Source: Kribbella sp. CA-293567
GTDB taxonomy: Bacteria > Actinomycetota > Actinomycetes > Propionibacteriales > Kribbellaceae
Direction: 5' to 3'
Assembly (NCBI RefSeq): GCF_027627575.1
Contig: NZ_CP114065.1
Span: forward strand, 5,394,001 to 5,458,000
DNA length: 64,000 nucleotides
The notes under the pieces were generated by a model, which was not told the origin of the DNA, ran no database searches, and saw only the letters and a program-made list of their open reading frames with translations. Positions 8,399-17,664 of this stretch are shown piece by piece (the stretch's first letter is position 1; every line of letters begins with the position of its first letter). The translations under genes and the position numbers were made by a program.

Positions 8399-9013
8399 AT
8401 GCGTGAGCAGACAACCACCGAGCCGTTCGTCGTCCGCCGGACCGGACTGGGGACGACGACCTCGATCCTGTACCTCGGTGGGCTGCTGGTCGCGCTCGAA
8501 CTGCTGCTCACCCTGGCCTGCGTCGTGGTGGCCCAGGTCCGGGACGTTCCGATGCGCGGACCGCTGGAGTCGGTCTGGCTGTCCTGGGGCGGAACGCCAC
8601 TGATCTTCGCGATCGGGCTGCCGATCCTGATCGCGGTAGGAGCGATCACCACCACGGAGTCGCGCCGGGAGTCCGATTCCGACGACGTCCTGCTCTGCGT
8701 CGACGACGATCGGGTCTATCTGGGCGGCGACCAGCCGCAGTCGCTGCCCTGGGAGCAGGTCCACGGCCTCTGCCGGGTGGAGCGTCGCGAGGTCGATGCC
8801 GAGGGCGAAGAGAGCTGGGAGCAGCAGTTGATCGTGCTGACCCACCCAGAGACCGAACTGGCGGCCAACTCCAGGGCCTGGGGCCCGTCCCGGGACTGGC
8901 CGGGAAGCTCCGAGGTACTGGGCAGACCACTGGAGTTCGAGTCGCTCGTCGAGGCGGTCCGGCGGCGCGCGCCCCAGGTGCCCGTCACCGACCGCGGCCG
9001 CGTCCTCGACTGA
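8399..9013 (+). CDS. Hypothetical membrane protein with two N-terminal helices
   Basis: A 204-residue protein begins MREQTTTEPF (an ATG three codons earlier at 8390 is also possible). Two hydrophobic helices at about residues 22-46 and 62-82 are followed by a charged cytoplasmic region with a PH-like strand pattern (DDVLLCVDDDRVYLGGDQPQSLPWEQVHGLCRVER in pieces). I do not recognise a named family. The C-terminal part recalls bacterial PH-domain membrane proteins, but this is weak. It is convergent with the siderophore-binding lipoprotein gene. Confidence 0.65.
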   Translation: MREQTTTEPFVVRRTGLGTTTSILYLGGLLVALELLLTLACVVVAQVRDVPMRGPLESVWLSWGGTPLIFAIGLPILIAVGAITTTESRRESDSDDVLLCVDDDRVYLGGDQPQSLPWEQVHGLCRVERREVDAEGEESWEQQLIVLTHPETELAANSRAWGPSRDWPGSSEVLGRPLEFESLVEAVRRRAPQVPVTDRGRVLD

Positions 9014-9050
9014 GGGCCGCGGCCGGGTGGTGGTCAGGCGAGCAGCTTGA

Positions 9051-10085
9051 TCAGCTCTTGCCGCCGAGCAGCTTCTCCAGGTCGTTCAGGGTGGCCATCG
9101 CACCGATCGGCCCGAGTCCGAGGAACCAGACCTCGTCGTCGACGCGGGCGACCTTGCCGGCCTTGACGGCGGGCAGGGCCTGCCAGACCTTGCCGTTCAC
9201 GACCGCGTTCTCCGCGGTCTGGTCCGGCTTTCCGTAGCTGGAGTAGAAGATCCAGTCGCCGTCGGCCTGGCCGATGTTCTCCTGGGAGATCTCCAGCGCG
9301 AGGTCCTTGACGTCCTGCACCTTCGGCCGCGGGAGGCCGACGTCCTTCAGCAGCACGCCGATGAACGACAGGTTGCCGTAGAGCCGGATGTCGCCCGGCC
9401 GGAACCGGACCAGCGAGATCGTCGGCGATCCGGAGACCTTGCTCTTCACCTCGTCGGCGCGCTTCTGGTAGTCGTTCAGCAGTTCGGTGGCCTCCTTCTC
9501 CTCGCCGAGGGCGTCGGCGACCAGCAGGAAGTCCTCTTTCCACGGAAAGCCCGGCCGGATGCTGAAGACGGTCGGCGCGATCGCGGACAGTTTGGCGTAG
9601 AGATCGTTGGCGCGCAGCTTGCTGCCGAGGATCAGGTCGGGCTTCAGCGCCGCGATCGCCTCGATGTTCAGCTCACTGACACCGCCGACCGTCTTGATGC
9701 CCTCCGCCTTGTCCGCCAGGTAGCTCGGGACGCCGCTCTGTCCCGCGTTGGTGCCCATCCCGACCGGAGTGATCCCGAGCGCCAGGACGCCGTCCAGCTC
9801 ACCGCTGTCCAGCACCACGATCCGCTCGGGCTTCTTCTCCAGCTTGGTCTCGCCCAGCGCGTGCTTCACCGTCCGCGGGAACACGCCCGCCTCCGCGTCG
9901 GACCCGAGCTTCGCGGTCGCCTCGTCCGCCGTCGAGAACAGCCGGCCCCCGGTCGCCACCTCGGTGTCGCCGACGCCGGTGTCGGCCGACTTGTCGTCGT
10001 TGCTGCCGCACCCTGCCAGCAGCACGGTCATCAGCACCGCACCGGCGACCATCCGCCGAGCCGATCTCGTCACAAGCTGTCCCAT
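9051..10085 (-). CDS. Iron-siderophore ABC transporter substrate-binding lipoprotein
   Basis: This 344-residue periplasmic-binding-type protein has a lipobox LLAGC with the acylated Cys at residue 26. The mature part matches the FepB/FecB/BtuF class III fold: the RIVVLDSGELDGVLALGITPVGM strand-helix, then IEAIAALKPDLILGS, then a C-terminal QALPAVKAGKVARVDDEVWF block. It would deliver ferric siderophores to a FecCD-type permease. No permease or ATPase genes are adjacent, so it must use components encoded elsewhere. An iron-box-like palindrome lies 22 bases upstream of the start. Confidence 0.9.
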   Translation of the reverse strand: MGQLVTRSARRMVAGAVLMTVLLAGCGSNDDKSADTGVGDTEVATGGRLFSTADEATAKLGSDAEAGVFPRTVKHALGETKLEKKPERIVVLDSGELDGVLALGITPVGMGTNAGQSGVPSYLADKAEGIKTVGGVSELNIEAIAALKPDLILGSKLRANDLYAKLSAIAPTVFSIRPGFPWKEDFLLVADALGEEKEATELLNDYQKRADEVKSKVSGSPTISLVRFRPGDIRLYGNLSFIGVLLKDVGLPRPKVQDVKDLALEISQENIGQADGDWIFYSSYGKPDQTAENAVVNGKVWQALPAVKAGKVARVDDEVWFLGLGPIGAMATLNDLEKLLGGKS

Positions 10086-10106
10086 CTCGTCGAAACTCCC
10101 GCACTA

Positions 10107-10122
10107 GTTAGGTAGACCTAAC
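10107..10122. promoter_or_regulatory. IdeR/DmdR-like iron box upstream of siderophore-binding protein
   Basis: The palindrome GTTAGGTAGACCTAAC lies just upstream of the start at 10085. It contains TTAGGT and ACCTAA half sites like those of actinobacterial IdeR/DmdR boxes, though the spacing is shorter than in the standard 19-bp box. It is placed to repress the siderophore-binding gene when iron is plentiful. Confidence 0.6.
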
Positions 10123-10168
10123 CGGATCGGAATCGATCGTACGACATTGGTCGTCTTTGAACTATTCG

Positions 10169-12460
10169 CTACCGGCGCTCGGGGAGCTGGACCCTCTCGC
10201 CTGCCGACATGGTGATTTCGAACGGGGTGCCACCTGCGATACGGACGGTGAAGGTGCCTGCGACATCTGCGACGACGGCGGCCGAAGTCACCTCACCCGC
10301 CGCCCAGCTGACGTCGAACGCCAGTCCCCCGCGCGCCCGCAGGCCGCGGTACGAACCGTCCGACCACTCCGCCGGGAGGGCCGGCAGCAGGTGGATCACG
10401 TCGGTATGACTCTGGATCAGCAGTTCGGCCATCGCGGCGGTGAGGCCGAAGTTGGCGTCGATCTGGAAGATGTCGCCATCGCGGTGCAGCAGGTTGTCGG
10501 AGACGAGCCGGCTCGTGTAGTCGCGCAGCACGGCGGCGGCCTTCTCGGAGTCGAGAAGCCTTCCCCACAACGCGATCAGCCACGCGCTGGTCCAGCCACC
10601 GGGCGGGCGACCGGAGGTCCGTACGTCGAGAGACGCTCGCACTGCCGAAGCCCACTGCGGCGTAACGGCCGGGTCGATCTGCGCACCCGGATAGAGGCCG
10701 TAGAGGTGCGACTGATGCCGGTGGTCGAACTCCGAGGGTGGCCAGTCGGTCTGCCACTCCATCATCCGGCCGTCCTCCGCGATCGCGACCGGCGGCAGCC
10801 GCAGTACGGCGGTCTCGGCGCGGGCAGCCAGCTCGCTGGACAGTCCGAGCTCGGCCTCGGCTTCCAGCACATTGGCGAACAACTCCTGGATCACCCAGAG
10901 GTCGTACGTCGTGGTCAGGTCGACCGACGCCTTCTGGCCGGACGGCAGCACGAAGTGGTGTTCGGGCGCGGTCGACGGGATGAACTGCAGCCTGCCCTCC
11001 CGGTCCTCGACCAGCATCGACAGGACGAACTCGGCGGCGCCTCGCAGTACGGGGTAGAGCTTTTCGCGCAGGAAGTCCTGGTCCGGGTGGAAGCGGTGAT
11101 GTTCCATCAGTTGCGCCGAGAGCCAGACGCCACAGGTGGGTGCCATCGACCAGACCGGATCGTCGCCACCGGCACCGACCGGCCAGCTCGCCATCCAGAG
11201 GTCGGAGTTGTGGTGCGAGACCCAGCCGGGCGCGTCGTACAGGATGCGGGCTGTCTCGGCGCCGGAGCTGGCGAGGTTGGTGACCAGCTGGGTGAGCGGG
11301 TCGAAGCACTCCCGCAGACCGGTCACGTCGGCCGGCCAGTAGTTCATCTGGGTGTTGATGTTGTTGGTCCAGTCGCTCGCCCACATGGGGCGGCGGTCCT
11401 CGTTCCAGATGCCCTGGAGGTTCGCTGCCTGCGTTCCCGGGCGGGAGGATGCCATCAACAGGTAGCGGCCGAAGCCGAAGATGAGCGCGCTCAGGCCGGG
11501 ATCCGTGCCTCCGGCAGCGACGGCGCGGAGGCGTTCGTCGGTCGGTAGGTCGACCGGGTCACCGAGGGTCAGCTCGGCGCGGTCGTAGAGCCTGATGTGG
11601 TCGTCCAGATGACGCTGCTTGAGGTTGTCGAGGTCGACGGCCTCCAGTGCAGCGGTTGCCCTGTGCAACGCCTCTTCGGGATTGTCGCCAGGAGCAACTG
11701 ACCAACCCCGGAAGGTGCTTGCTGCTGACAACAAAACGGTGAGGCTGTCGGCGCCTCGAACACTGAGGCCGGCCTCGCTCGCGGTCACCGTGCCGCCCGA
11801 GGCGAACGCTCGCAGCGCGACGCCGAAGCCGATTCCGAGCCCTTCCTCGTAGCGAATCGGGTCAGGACTTCTCCGATACTCGATGGTGAGGTCCGACGGC
11901 GCCCGGCCCACCAACGTCGCGCCGTCTCCGTCAGCGATGCCGATGAACGGGTGCTGGCTGGTCAGCGTCAAGTCGAGGTCGACAGAGCCGGGCTGACTGG
12001 CTCCGATGATCCACACCATCACCTGGTCCGGAGTCGACACATAGCTCTCGCGATGGAAGCGCACGCCGTCGCGGGCGTAGTCGACGGCTACGACACCGGT
12101 CCGAAGATCCAGCGACCGCCGGTACTCCGTTGCGGCTGCGTCGCCCGGCGACGTGATGAGCAGATCCCCCAACGGCTGGTACGACTCGACCAGCGGGCCC
12201 TGCAACGCGCGTGAGCGTTCCGACGCGGCGTACTGGTCACCTTCCTCCAGCAACAGCCGGCGGATGTCGGCCAATACCTCCGGGCCGTCGGTCACCTCGA
12301 GTTCACGGGGACCCGCGCCGGACCAGACGTCGTCCAGGTTCAGCGCGATCCGCTCGTCCTCGACCCGGCCGAAGACCTTCGCGCCGAGGTGCCCGTTGCC
12401 GATCGGCAACGCCTCGAACCAGTCCGGGGCCGGCGTACGAAACCACAGTTCATGCGACAT
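10169..12460 (-). CDS. Glycoside hydrolase family 95 (alpha-L-fucosidase type)
   Basis: The 763-residue protein starts at ATG 12460, where the family's usual opening (WFRTPAPDWFEALPIGNGHLGAKVFG in pieces) begins at once; the open frame upstream has no matching sequence. The N-terminal beta-sandwich is followed by an (alpha/alpha)6 barrel containing the GH95 signature TNINTQMNYWP and the WASDW strand. No signal peptide is visible, so it is cytoplasmic and would cleave imported fucosylated or galactosylated oligosaccharides. It is the last gene of the unit permease-permease-binding protein-GH95, which supports uptake followed by internal hydrolysis. Confidence 0.92.
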   Translation of the reverse strand: MSHELWFRTPAPDWFEALPIGNGHLGAKVFGRVEDERIALNLDDVWSGAGPRELEVTDGPEVLADIRRLLLEEGDQYAASERSRALQGPLVESYQPLGDLLITSPGDAAATEYRRSLDLRTGVVAVDYARDGVRFHRESYVSTPDQVMVWIIGASQPGSVDLDLTLTSQHPFIGIADGDGATLVGRAPSDLTIEYRRSPDPIRYEEGLGIGFGVALRAFASGGTVTASEAGLSVRGADSLTVLLSAASTFRGWSVAPGDNPEEALHRATAALEAVDLDNLKQRHLDDHIRLYDRAELTLGDPVDLPTDERLRAVAAGGTDPGLSALIFGFGRYLLMASSRPGTQAANLQGIWNEDRRPMWASDWTNNINTQMNYWPADVTGLRECFDPLTQLVTNLASSGAETARILYDAPGWVSHHNSDLWMASWPVGAGGDDPVWSMAPTCGVWLSAQLMEHHRFHPDQDFLREKLYPVLRGAAEFVLSMLVEDREGRLQFIPSTAPEHHFVLPSGQKASVDLTTTYDLWVIQELFANVLEAEAELGLSSELAARAETAVLRLPPVAIAEDGRMMEWQTDWPPSEFDHRHQSHLYGLYPGAQIDPAVTPQWASAVRASLDVRTSGRPPGGWTSAWLIALWGRLLDSEKAAAVLRDYTSRLVSDNLLHRDGDIFQIDANFGLTAAMAELLIQSHTDVIHLLPALPAEWSDGSYRGLRARGGLAFDVSWAAGEVTSAAVVADVAGTFTVRIAGGTPFEITMSAGERVQLPERR

Positions 12461-12489
12461 ACAGACAGCATCCTTCAGACGCGGGTGAG

Positions 12490-12525
12490 CCGCGCCGGGG
12501 GCTAGGACGGTAGCCCCCGGCGCGG
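12490..12525 (-). terminator. Perfect 14-bp hairpin between binding protein and GH95 genes
   Basis: The arms CCGCGCCGGGGGCT (12490-12503) and AGCCCCCGGCGCGG (12512-12525) pair perfectly around an 8-base loop. It lies in the 92-base spacer within the apparent operon and has no T tract. It probably stabilises the upstream mRNA (making more of the binding protein) or causes partial termination ahead of the hydrolase. Confidence 0.65.
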
Positions 12526-12552
12526 CCGGATTCACAGGGTGGGCCGAAAGGG

Positions 12553-14220
12553 TTACTTGTTGCCGGACTTGTACTTGTCGTAGGCCTGCTGCTGGATCTC
12601 CAGGTACCGGGGCATGCCGGTCGAGTCAAGACCCTTGACGTAGGCGTCCCAGCCGGTGTCGAGGTTCTTCGTACCGGTGATGAAGGCCAACTGGGCCTGC
12701 GTGACGTAGCTGTTGAGGTTGGTCTGCAGCGTCGCCAGCTCACCGGCCAGGGCCGGGTCCGCCCAGACCGAGGCCAAGGGGAACCACACCGACTTGTCGG
12801 CGTGCGGCTCGTAGGCCTTGGTTGCCTGAAACAACCGCCGCTCGAGGCCGGCGTCCGAGTAGATGTCGGCCGGAACCGCCTGCTGGTTGCGGTAGTCGAG
12901 AGTGATGTTGTACTGCGCCATCGAGTCCCAGGAGATGTTCTTCTTCTTCTCGGTCTCGCCGAACCGGTAGTAGCCGACCTTGGTCTTGTCGTCGAGCGCG
13001 ATGTCGCCCGGACGCGGCTTGGACCAGCCGACTCCCTCCGGACCCATCACGCTGACCTTGCGGCCCTCGTCGCTGTAGATGTAGTCGAGCATCTTGATGG
13101 CGGCGACCTGCGCCTCCTTGCTGGCCTTGTTGGTCAGCATGAAGGTGTAGCCGGTCGAGCTCGGGAAGTTGTAGCCGGTGTAGCTCTTGCCGTCGGGACC
13201 GGTCAGCGGCGGGACGGAGTCGTACTGCTTGTCGCGACCGTCCTTGGAGCCGAGCTGGACGAAGATGCCCGGCCACAGCACCGGCGAGGAGCCGACCACG
13301 ACGGCCTTCGGGTTGTTGGCGGTGGCCTTCAGCGCCTCGGCGTTCTGGGTGAAGGAGGCCTTGTCGATCAAGCCCTCCTTGAAGAGGGAGTTGATGTACT
13401 TCAGGCCCTCCTTCCAGGCGTCGGAGTTGACCGGCGTGACGACCTTGTCGCCGTCCAGTGCCAGCAGCGAGCGGTTGCTGTTGCCACCGACCGGGTTGTA
13501 GGCGAACGCGTTCATCAGGTAGCCCATCAGGGTGCTGTCCTGCACGTCGGTGACCATCGGGATCTCGTCGGCCTTGCCGTTGCCGTTCGGGTCCTGGGTC
13601 TTGAAGGCGCGCAGTACGGTCCGCAATTCCTCGGTGGTCTTCGGCTGCTGCAGCCCGAGCTTCTTCAGCCAGGCGGAGTTCATCCACAGCTTGTCCGGGT
13701 AGGTGCAGTGGTAGCAGTCGGACCACTGCGGAAGTGCGTAGATGTGGCCGTCGGGGGCGGTCGACATCTCCTTCAGCGTCTTGTTCGAGTCCAGCTGCTT
13801 CTGGATGTTCGGCGCGTTGTCCTTGATCAACTGCTCGATCGGCAGCGCGACGCCCTGGGTACCGAGCTTCTGCACCTCGGCCTGGGTGATTCCGTCGACC
13901 CACGGGATCAGCATGAACAGGTCGGGGTAGTCGCCGCTCGCGATCGCGATCTGGCGCTTCTCCTTGGCCGCCCCGGCGTCCAGAGTGGTGGTCTGCCAGC
14001 GGAACTGGATCTTGAACTTGTCGCCGATCGCCTTCGTCACCAGGTTGGTGTCGAGGTTGTCGTCGGGTCCCTGCGGAGCGAAGGTGTCGATGACGACCTT
14101 GCCGTCGGCACTCACCTCGTTCTTCGCACTGTCGTCGGACTTGTCGGAGCTGCAGCCCGCGACGGCCAGCGCGGTGGCTGCCACCAGGGCGGCCACCACC
14201 CTGCTCTTGGTTGAGCGCAT
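12553..14220 (-). CDS. Carbohydrate ABC transporter substrate-binding lipoprotein
   Basis: The 555-residue protein opens with a basic, hydrophobic lipoprotein signal (ALAVAGC, acylated Cys at residue 23). The mature part is a large cluster-B-type binding protein related to LipO/YtcQ and AlgQ proteins used by LplB/LplC transporters, rich in Trp and Tyr with the characteristic ALPQWSDCYHCTYPDKLWMN region near residue 160. It would capture an oligosaccharide outside the membrane. It follows the two permease genes and precedes the GH95 gene, which points to a fucose- or galactose-containing glycan as substrate. Confidence 0.9.
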   Translation of the reverse strand: MRSTKSRVVAALVAATALAVAGCSSDKSDDSAKNEVSADGKVVIDTFAPQGPDDNLDTNLVTKAIGDKFKIQFRWQTTTLDAGAAKEKRQIAIASGDYPDLFMLIPWVDGITQAEVQKLGTQGVALPIEQLIKDNAPNIQKQLDSNKTLKEMSTAPDGHIYALPQWSDCYHCTYPDKLWMNSAWLKKLGLQQPKTTEELRTVLRAFKTQDPNGNGKADEIPMVTDVQDSTLMGYLMNAFAYNPVGGNSNRSLLALDGDKVVTPVNSDAWKEGLKYINSLFKEGLIDKASFTQNAEALKATANNPKAVVVGSSPVLWPGIFVQLGSKDGRDKQYDSVPPLTGPDGKSYTGYNFPSSTGYTFMLTNKASKEAQVAAIKMLDYIYSDEGRKVSVMGPEGVGWSKPRPGDIALDDKTKVGYYRFGETEKKKNISWDSMAQYNITLDYRNQQAVPADIYSDAGLERRLFQATKAYEPHADKSVWFPLASVWADPALAGELATLQTNLNSYVTQAQLAFITGTKNLDTGWDAYVKGLDSTGMPRYLEIQQQAYDKYKSGNK

Positions 14221-14248
14221 TTCTTGTTTCCCTTCTGGAACTTACTGA

Positions 14249-15193
14249 CTAGCCCTTGACGGCGCCGACCATCACGCCCTTGGTGAAGTGGCGGGCGATG
14301 AACGGGTAGATGAGCAGTACGGGCAGGCTCGAGATGACGATCAGCGCGTACTTCAGCACGTTGGCGAGTTGCTGGCGTTCGAGCGTCGCGGCGACGTCGG
14401 CCGCGGAACCCGTGGTGGAGTTGAGGATCAGGATGTTGCGCAGCACGATCTGCAGCGGGTAGAGGCCCGGGTCCTTGAGGTAGATCAGGGCGTCGAAGTA
14501 GGTGTTCCACTGGAAGATCGCGTACATCAGGGCGATCACCGCGATCACCGGCTTGGACAGCGGCAGGACCACCGACCAGAGGAAGCGCAGATCGCTCGCG
14601 CCGTCCAGGACGGCGGCCTCGTACAGGTCGTCGGGGATCGTGCTGCGGAAGAAGGTCCGGGCGATGATGACCTGCCAGACCCCGATCGCGCTGGGGATCA
14701 CCATCGCCCAGCGGGTGTTGAGCATGTGCAGGTCCTGCACCACCAGGTAGGTCGGGATCAGGCCGCCGGAGAACAGCATGGTGAACAGCAGGCCGCTCAT
14801 GATCACGTTGCGGCCGAAGAAGGTCTTGCGCGACAACGGATAGGCGATCGCGATCGTCAGCGTGACGCTGATCAACGTGCCACCGACGGCGTAGATCAGT
14901 GAGTTGTAGTAGCCCTTGAGGATCTGCGGATCGCTCAGTGCTTCCTGGTAGCCGCGCAGGCTCGGCTCGATCGGCCACAGGAACACCCGGCCGGAGCTGA
15001 CCGCGCTCGCGCTGCTGAACGAGTTGGCGACCACGTAGACCAACGGGATCAGGACGGCGACCAGGGCGACGGTCAGCATCACCTTGACGCCGATCAGGAA
15101 GATCCGGTCGGTGGTGGTCTCGACGATGGTGGACTTCTCCACCGGGACCGGCTTCTTCAGCCTGCTACGGAACGGCTGCAGGGTGGCGCTCAT
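14249..15193 (-). CDS. Carbohydrate ABC transporter permease (LplC type)
   Basis: A 314-residue membrane protein with six predicted helices. The cytoplasmic EAA loop is visible as EAAVLDGASDLRFLWSVVLPLSKP around residue 200, where the ATPase docks. N-terminal basic residues and the closing ARHFTKGVMVGAVKG are typical of LplC/YtcP permeases. It is the second permease of the locus, 25 bases from the first. No ATP-binding gene is present here, as is common in actinomycetes that use a shared MsiK-type ATPase (family knowledge, not seen in the window). Confidence 0.93.
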   Translation of the reverse strand: MSATLQPFRSRLKKPVPVEKSTIVETTTDRIFLIGVKVMLTVALVAVLIPLVYVVANSFSSASAVSSGRVFLWPIEPSLRGYQEALSDPQILKGYYNSLIYAVGGTLISVTLTIAIAYPLSRKTFFGRNVIMSGLLFTMLFSGGLIPTYLVVQDLHMLNTRWAMVIPSAIGVWQVIIARTFFRSTIPDDLYEAAVLDGASDLRFLWSVVLPLSKPVIAVIALMYAIFQWNTYFDALIYLKDPGLYPLQIVLRNILILNSTTGSAADVAATLERQQLANVLKYALIVISSLPVLLIYPFIARHFTKGVMVGAVKG

Positions 15194-15218
15194 CCTCGGT
15201 TCTCCCTCTCGGCCGCGA

Positions 15219-16220
15219 TCATGACCACAGTCCGTTCCCGGTGATCCGCTTGGCGGCGAAGTTCACGAAGAGCAGCAGGAAGAGGTTGATCACGGAGTTG
15301 AACAGACCGACGGCGGTGGCCATGCTGAAGTCGGCGTTGAGCAGGCCGGTCTTGTAGACGTAGGTCGCGATGATCTCGGACTGGGCCAGGTTCAGCGGGT
15401 TCTGGAACAGGAAGGCCTTCTCGAACCCGATCGACATGATGTTGCCGACGCCGAGCACCAGGATGATCACCGCGGTCGGCATGATGCCGGGCAGGTCGAC
15501 GTGCAGTATCCGCTTGATCCGGCTGGCGCCGTCGATCTTGGCCGACTCGTGCAGCGCCGGGTCGATCCCGGCCAGCGCGGCCAGGTAGATCACCGCGGAG
15601 TACCCGGTGGTCTGCCAGACGTCGGACCAGACGTAGATGTGGCGGAAGTAGTTCGGATCACCGAGGAAGTCGGCCTCCGGGATGCCGAACAGCCCGATCA
15701 CGTCGTCGACGAAGCCGATCTGCGGCGACAGCACCAGGATCGTCATCGAGACCACCACCACGGTGGAGATGAAGTACGGCGCGTAGGTGACCAGCTGGAC
15801 GGTCTTCTTGAAGAACCCGGTGCGGATCTCGTTCAGCGCGATCGCCAGGATGATCGGGATCGGGAAGCTGGCCAGCACGGTGTAGGCGGCCAGCAGGAAG
15901 GTGTTCTTCACCAGGGTCCAGAACACCGGGTTGGCGAAGAACAGCTCGAAGTTCTGGAAGCCGACCCACTCACTGCCCCACGGCCCCTTGATCGGGCTGT
16001 AGTCCTTGAACGCGATCACCGCGTTGGAGATCGGGATGTACTTGAAGATCACGAAGTACGCGACCGGGACGACGATCAGCAGGTAGAGCTGCCAGTGCCG
16101 GCGGAAGCTGCGTCTGGCCTCCGTCCAGCGGCTCGGCCGCTTGATCCTGCGGGCGGGCGTCACCGCCTGCTTCCGCACCGGTGCCGGTGGCGCCGGTTTC
16201 ACCTCGATCGTTCCGCTCAC
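15219..16220 (-). CDS. Carbohydrate ABC transporter permease (LplB type)
   Basis: With the GTG at 16220 this is a 333-residue protein. That start has a GAAGGGA ribosome site, and the upstream extension looks non-conserved. A Pro/Arg-rich cytoplasmic N-terminus precedes six membrane helices, and the EAA loop reads ESAKIDGASRIKRILHVDLPGIMP around residue 240. It matches the LplB/YteP class that partners with LplC. It is the first gene of the transporter unit, so the operon promoter should be in the 16221-16613 spacer. Confidence 0.92.
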   Translation of the reverse strand: MSGTIEVKPAPPAPVRKQAVTPARRIKRPSRWTEARRSFRRHWQLYLLIVVPVAYFVIFKYIPISNAVIAFKDYSPIKGPWGSEWVGFQNFELFFANPVFWTLVKNTFLLAAYTVLASFPIPIILAIALNEIRTGFFKKTVQLVTYAPYFISTVVVVSMTILVLSPQIGFVDDVIGLFGIPEADFLGDPNYFRHIYVWSDVWQTTGYSAVIYLAALAGIDPALHESAKIDGASRIKRILHVDLPGIMPTAVIILVLGVGNIMSIGFEKAFLFQNPLNLAQSEIIATYVYKTGLLNADFSMATAVGLFNSVINLFLLLFVNFAAKRITGNGLWS

Positions 16221-16613
16221 ACCCAGTCCCTTCGGGCCAACTTCGCACGTGCTGTGACAAGCCGTCACTTCCTGACAGCGAACCGATATCCGATAGGATT
16301 TTGGCTCTCAACCGGGAGGATGGCACAGAACCCCGGGGAGCGGAAGAGCCACCGCGGCTCTCGATATCGGACCTTGACCATGTCGCGGCCGGGGTGCTTC
16401 CGGCCTTGCACACAAGGAGTTTCGGTCCACTCCGGCAGGGCGCCAGATCGGTTGCCAATAGCAATCAACGCCAGGAGGTCCCGTGGATCACCACGGGACC
16501 TGGGGCGGCCGTCAGCGCCAGGCGGAGACTCTCTGAGCCGAGACTCCGGACTGGTGCGCGAATTTATTTCCTACGTGAACTATATGGCAGTCAACTGCGC
16601 TTCGCCGCTCATG
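16221..16613. other. Intergenic promoter region of the sugar transporter unit
   Basis: This 393-base spacer holds no convincing gene. It includes an AT-rich patch at about 16561-16590 and an inverted pair CCGATATC (16283-16290) and GATATCGG (16363-16370), 80 bases apart, that could be operator halves or two separate sites. A 67-codon minus-strand frame at 16265-16468 has no recognisable content. Confidence 0.5.
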
Positions 16614-17621
16614 TCAAGACTTGAAGCTCGAACCGTAGCCGAGGATCTCGGCGAGTTCGACGCGCCGCTTCGCGGTTCCGGAACGTACGGCGGCCTCGAC
16701 CATCGCCAGGCTGTGCACGTTGCTGCTCGCCGGCGTACTGGAGGCTGCGCCAGTTCGCACACAGCGGACGAATTCCGCCAGCGAGCCGGCAATCTCCTGA
16801 GGCGCGTCGCCGACCTCGACGGACCGCCGGGGATCGCCGGTCTCCGGGGCGTTCTCGCCGTCCCACAGCACCGTCCCTCGTTCGGCGCCGACCCGCCAGC
16901 GACTGTGCCACGGCGTCTCCAGACCGGGACTGACCCAGCTGCCGTTGAAGACGAATCGGGCGCCCCCGGGGAACTCGAAGATCGCGCTGGCCGCGGCGTC
17001 ACCGGCGAACCAGCTCCAGCCGGGGTTGTACGACTCGCAGTACACGGCGACCGGATCCTCGCCGAGCAGCGCGCGAGCCGAGTCGAACTGGTGGATCGCC
17101 ATGTCGAGCAGCAGCGGGAAAGCCATCTCCTCACGGAAACCGCCGAAGTGTGGCGCCTTCGCGAACTCGCAGGACACCACCGAGATCGGCCCCAGTGCCG
17201 CTGCCGTCTCGCACAACGCCGTGAACTGGTTGAGGTAGCGCCGGGACTGGCTGATCATCAGCAGTTGCCCGGTCTCCTCTGCCACTCTGGCGATGTACTG
17301 CGCTTCGGCCACCGTCGGCGCAATCGGCTTCTCGCAAAGCACCGGCAGGCCGGCCCGCAGCGCCTCCTCGTTGACCGGGTTGTGCGCGGCTGGCACGGTT
17401 ACGTTCACGACCGCCTCGGCACCGGTCAGCTCGGTCAGCTCAGACAACGAGGCGGCCACCGGCACCGGCGCGCCCTGTTGCTCCTCGTTCACCCGGTGGG
17501 CGAGGTCGAGATCCAGATCGACCAGCCCGACCAGTTCGACGTCGGAATTGCGGGCGATGGTGTCCAGCCACGCCCGGCCCATCGCACCGGCACCGACCTG
17601 GAGGAGACGCAGACGATCCAC
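16614..17621 (-). CDS. Gfo/Idh/MocA family NAD(P)-dependent oxidoreductase
   Basis: The 335-residue protein starts with GTG at 17621, directly before the Rossmann motif LQVGAGAMGRAW. The conserved dinucleotide-binding CEKPIAP block is near residue 95, and the C-terminal substrate domain carries the AIHQFDSARALLG motif typical of the family. Members oxidise or reduce sugars, inositols and sugar-amines. It lies upstream of the sugar transporter unit on the same strand, separated by about 390 bases. It probably takes part in the same carbohydrate's breakdown, though co-regulation is not shown. Confidence 0.9.
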   Translation of the reverse strand: MDRLRLLQVGAGAMGRAWLDTIARNSDVELVGLVDLDLDLAHRVNEEQQGAPVPVAASLSELTELTGAEAVVNVTVPAAHNPVNEEALRAGLPVLCEKPIAPTVAEAQYIARVAEETGQLLMISQSRRYLNQFTALCETAAALGPISVVSCEFAKAPHFGGFREEMAFPLLLDMAIHQFDSARALLGEDPVAVYCESYNPGWSWFAGDAAASAIFEFPGGARFVFNGSWVSPGLETPWHSRWRVGAERGTVLWDGENAPETGDPRRSVEVGDAPQEIAGSLAEFVRCVRTGAASSTPASSNVHSLAMVEAAVRSGTAKRRVELAEILGYGSSFKS

Positions 17622-17664
17622 GGAGAGTCCGTTCTGAGTGGATGATGAAACGGTTAAGCCGAGC

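Noticed and set aside
16265..16468. 67-codon minus-strand frame upstream of the sugar transporter
   Set aside because: It has no conserved pattern or ribosome site and lies in the promoter spacer.
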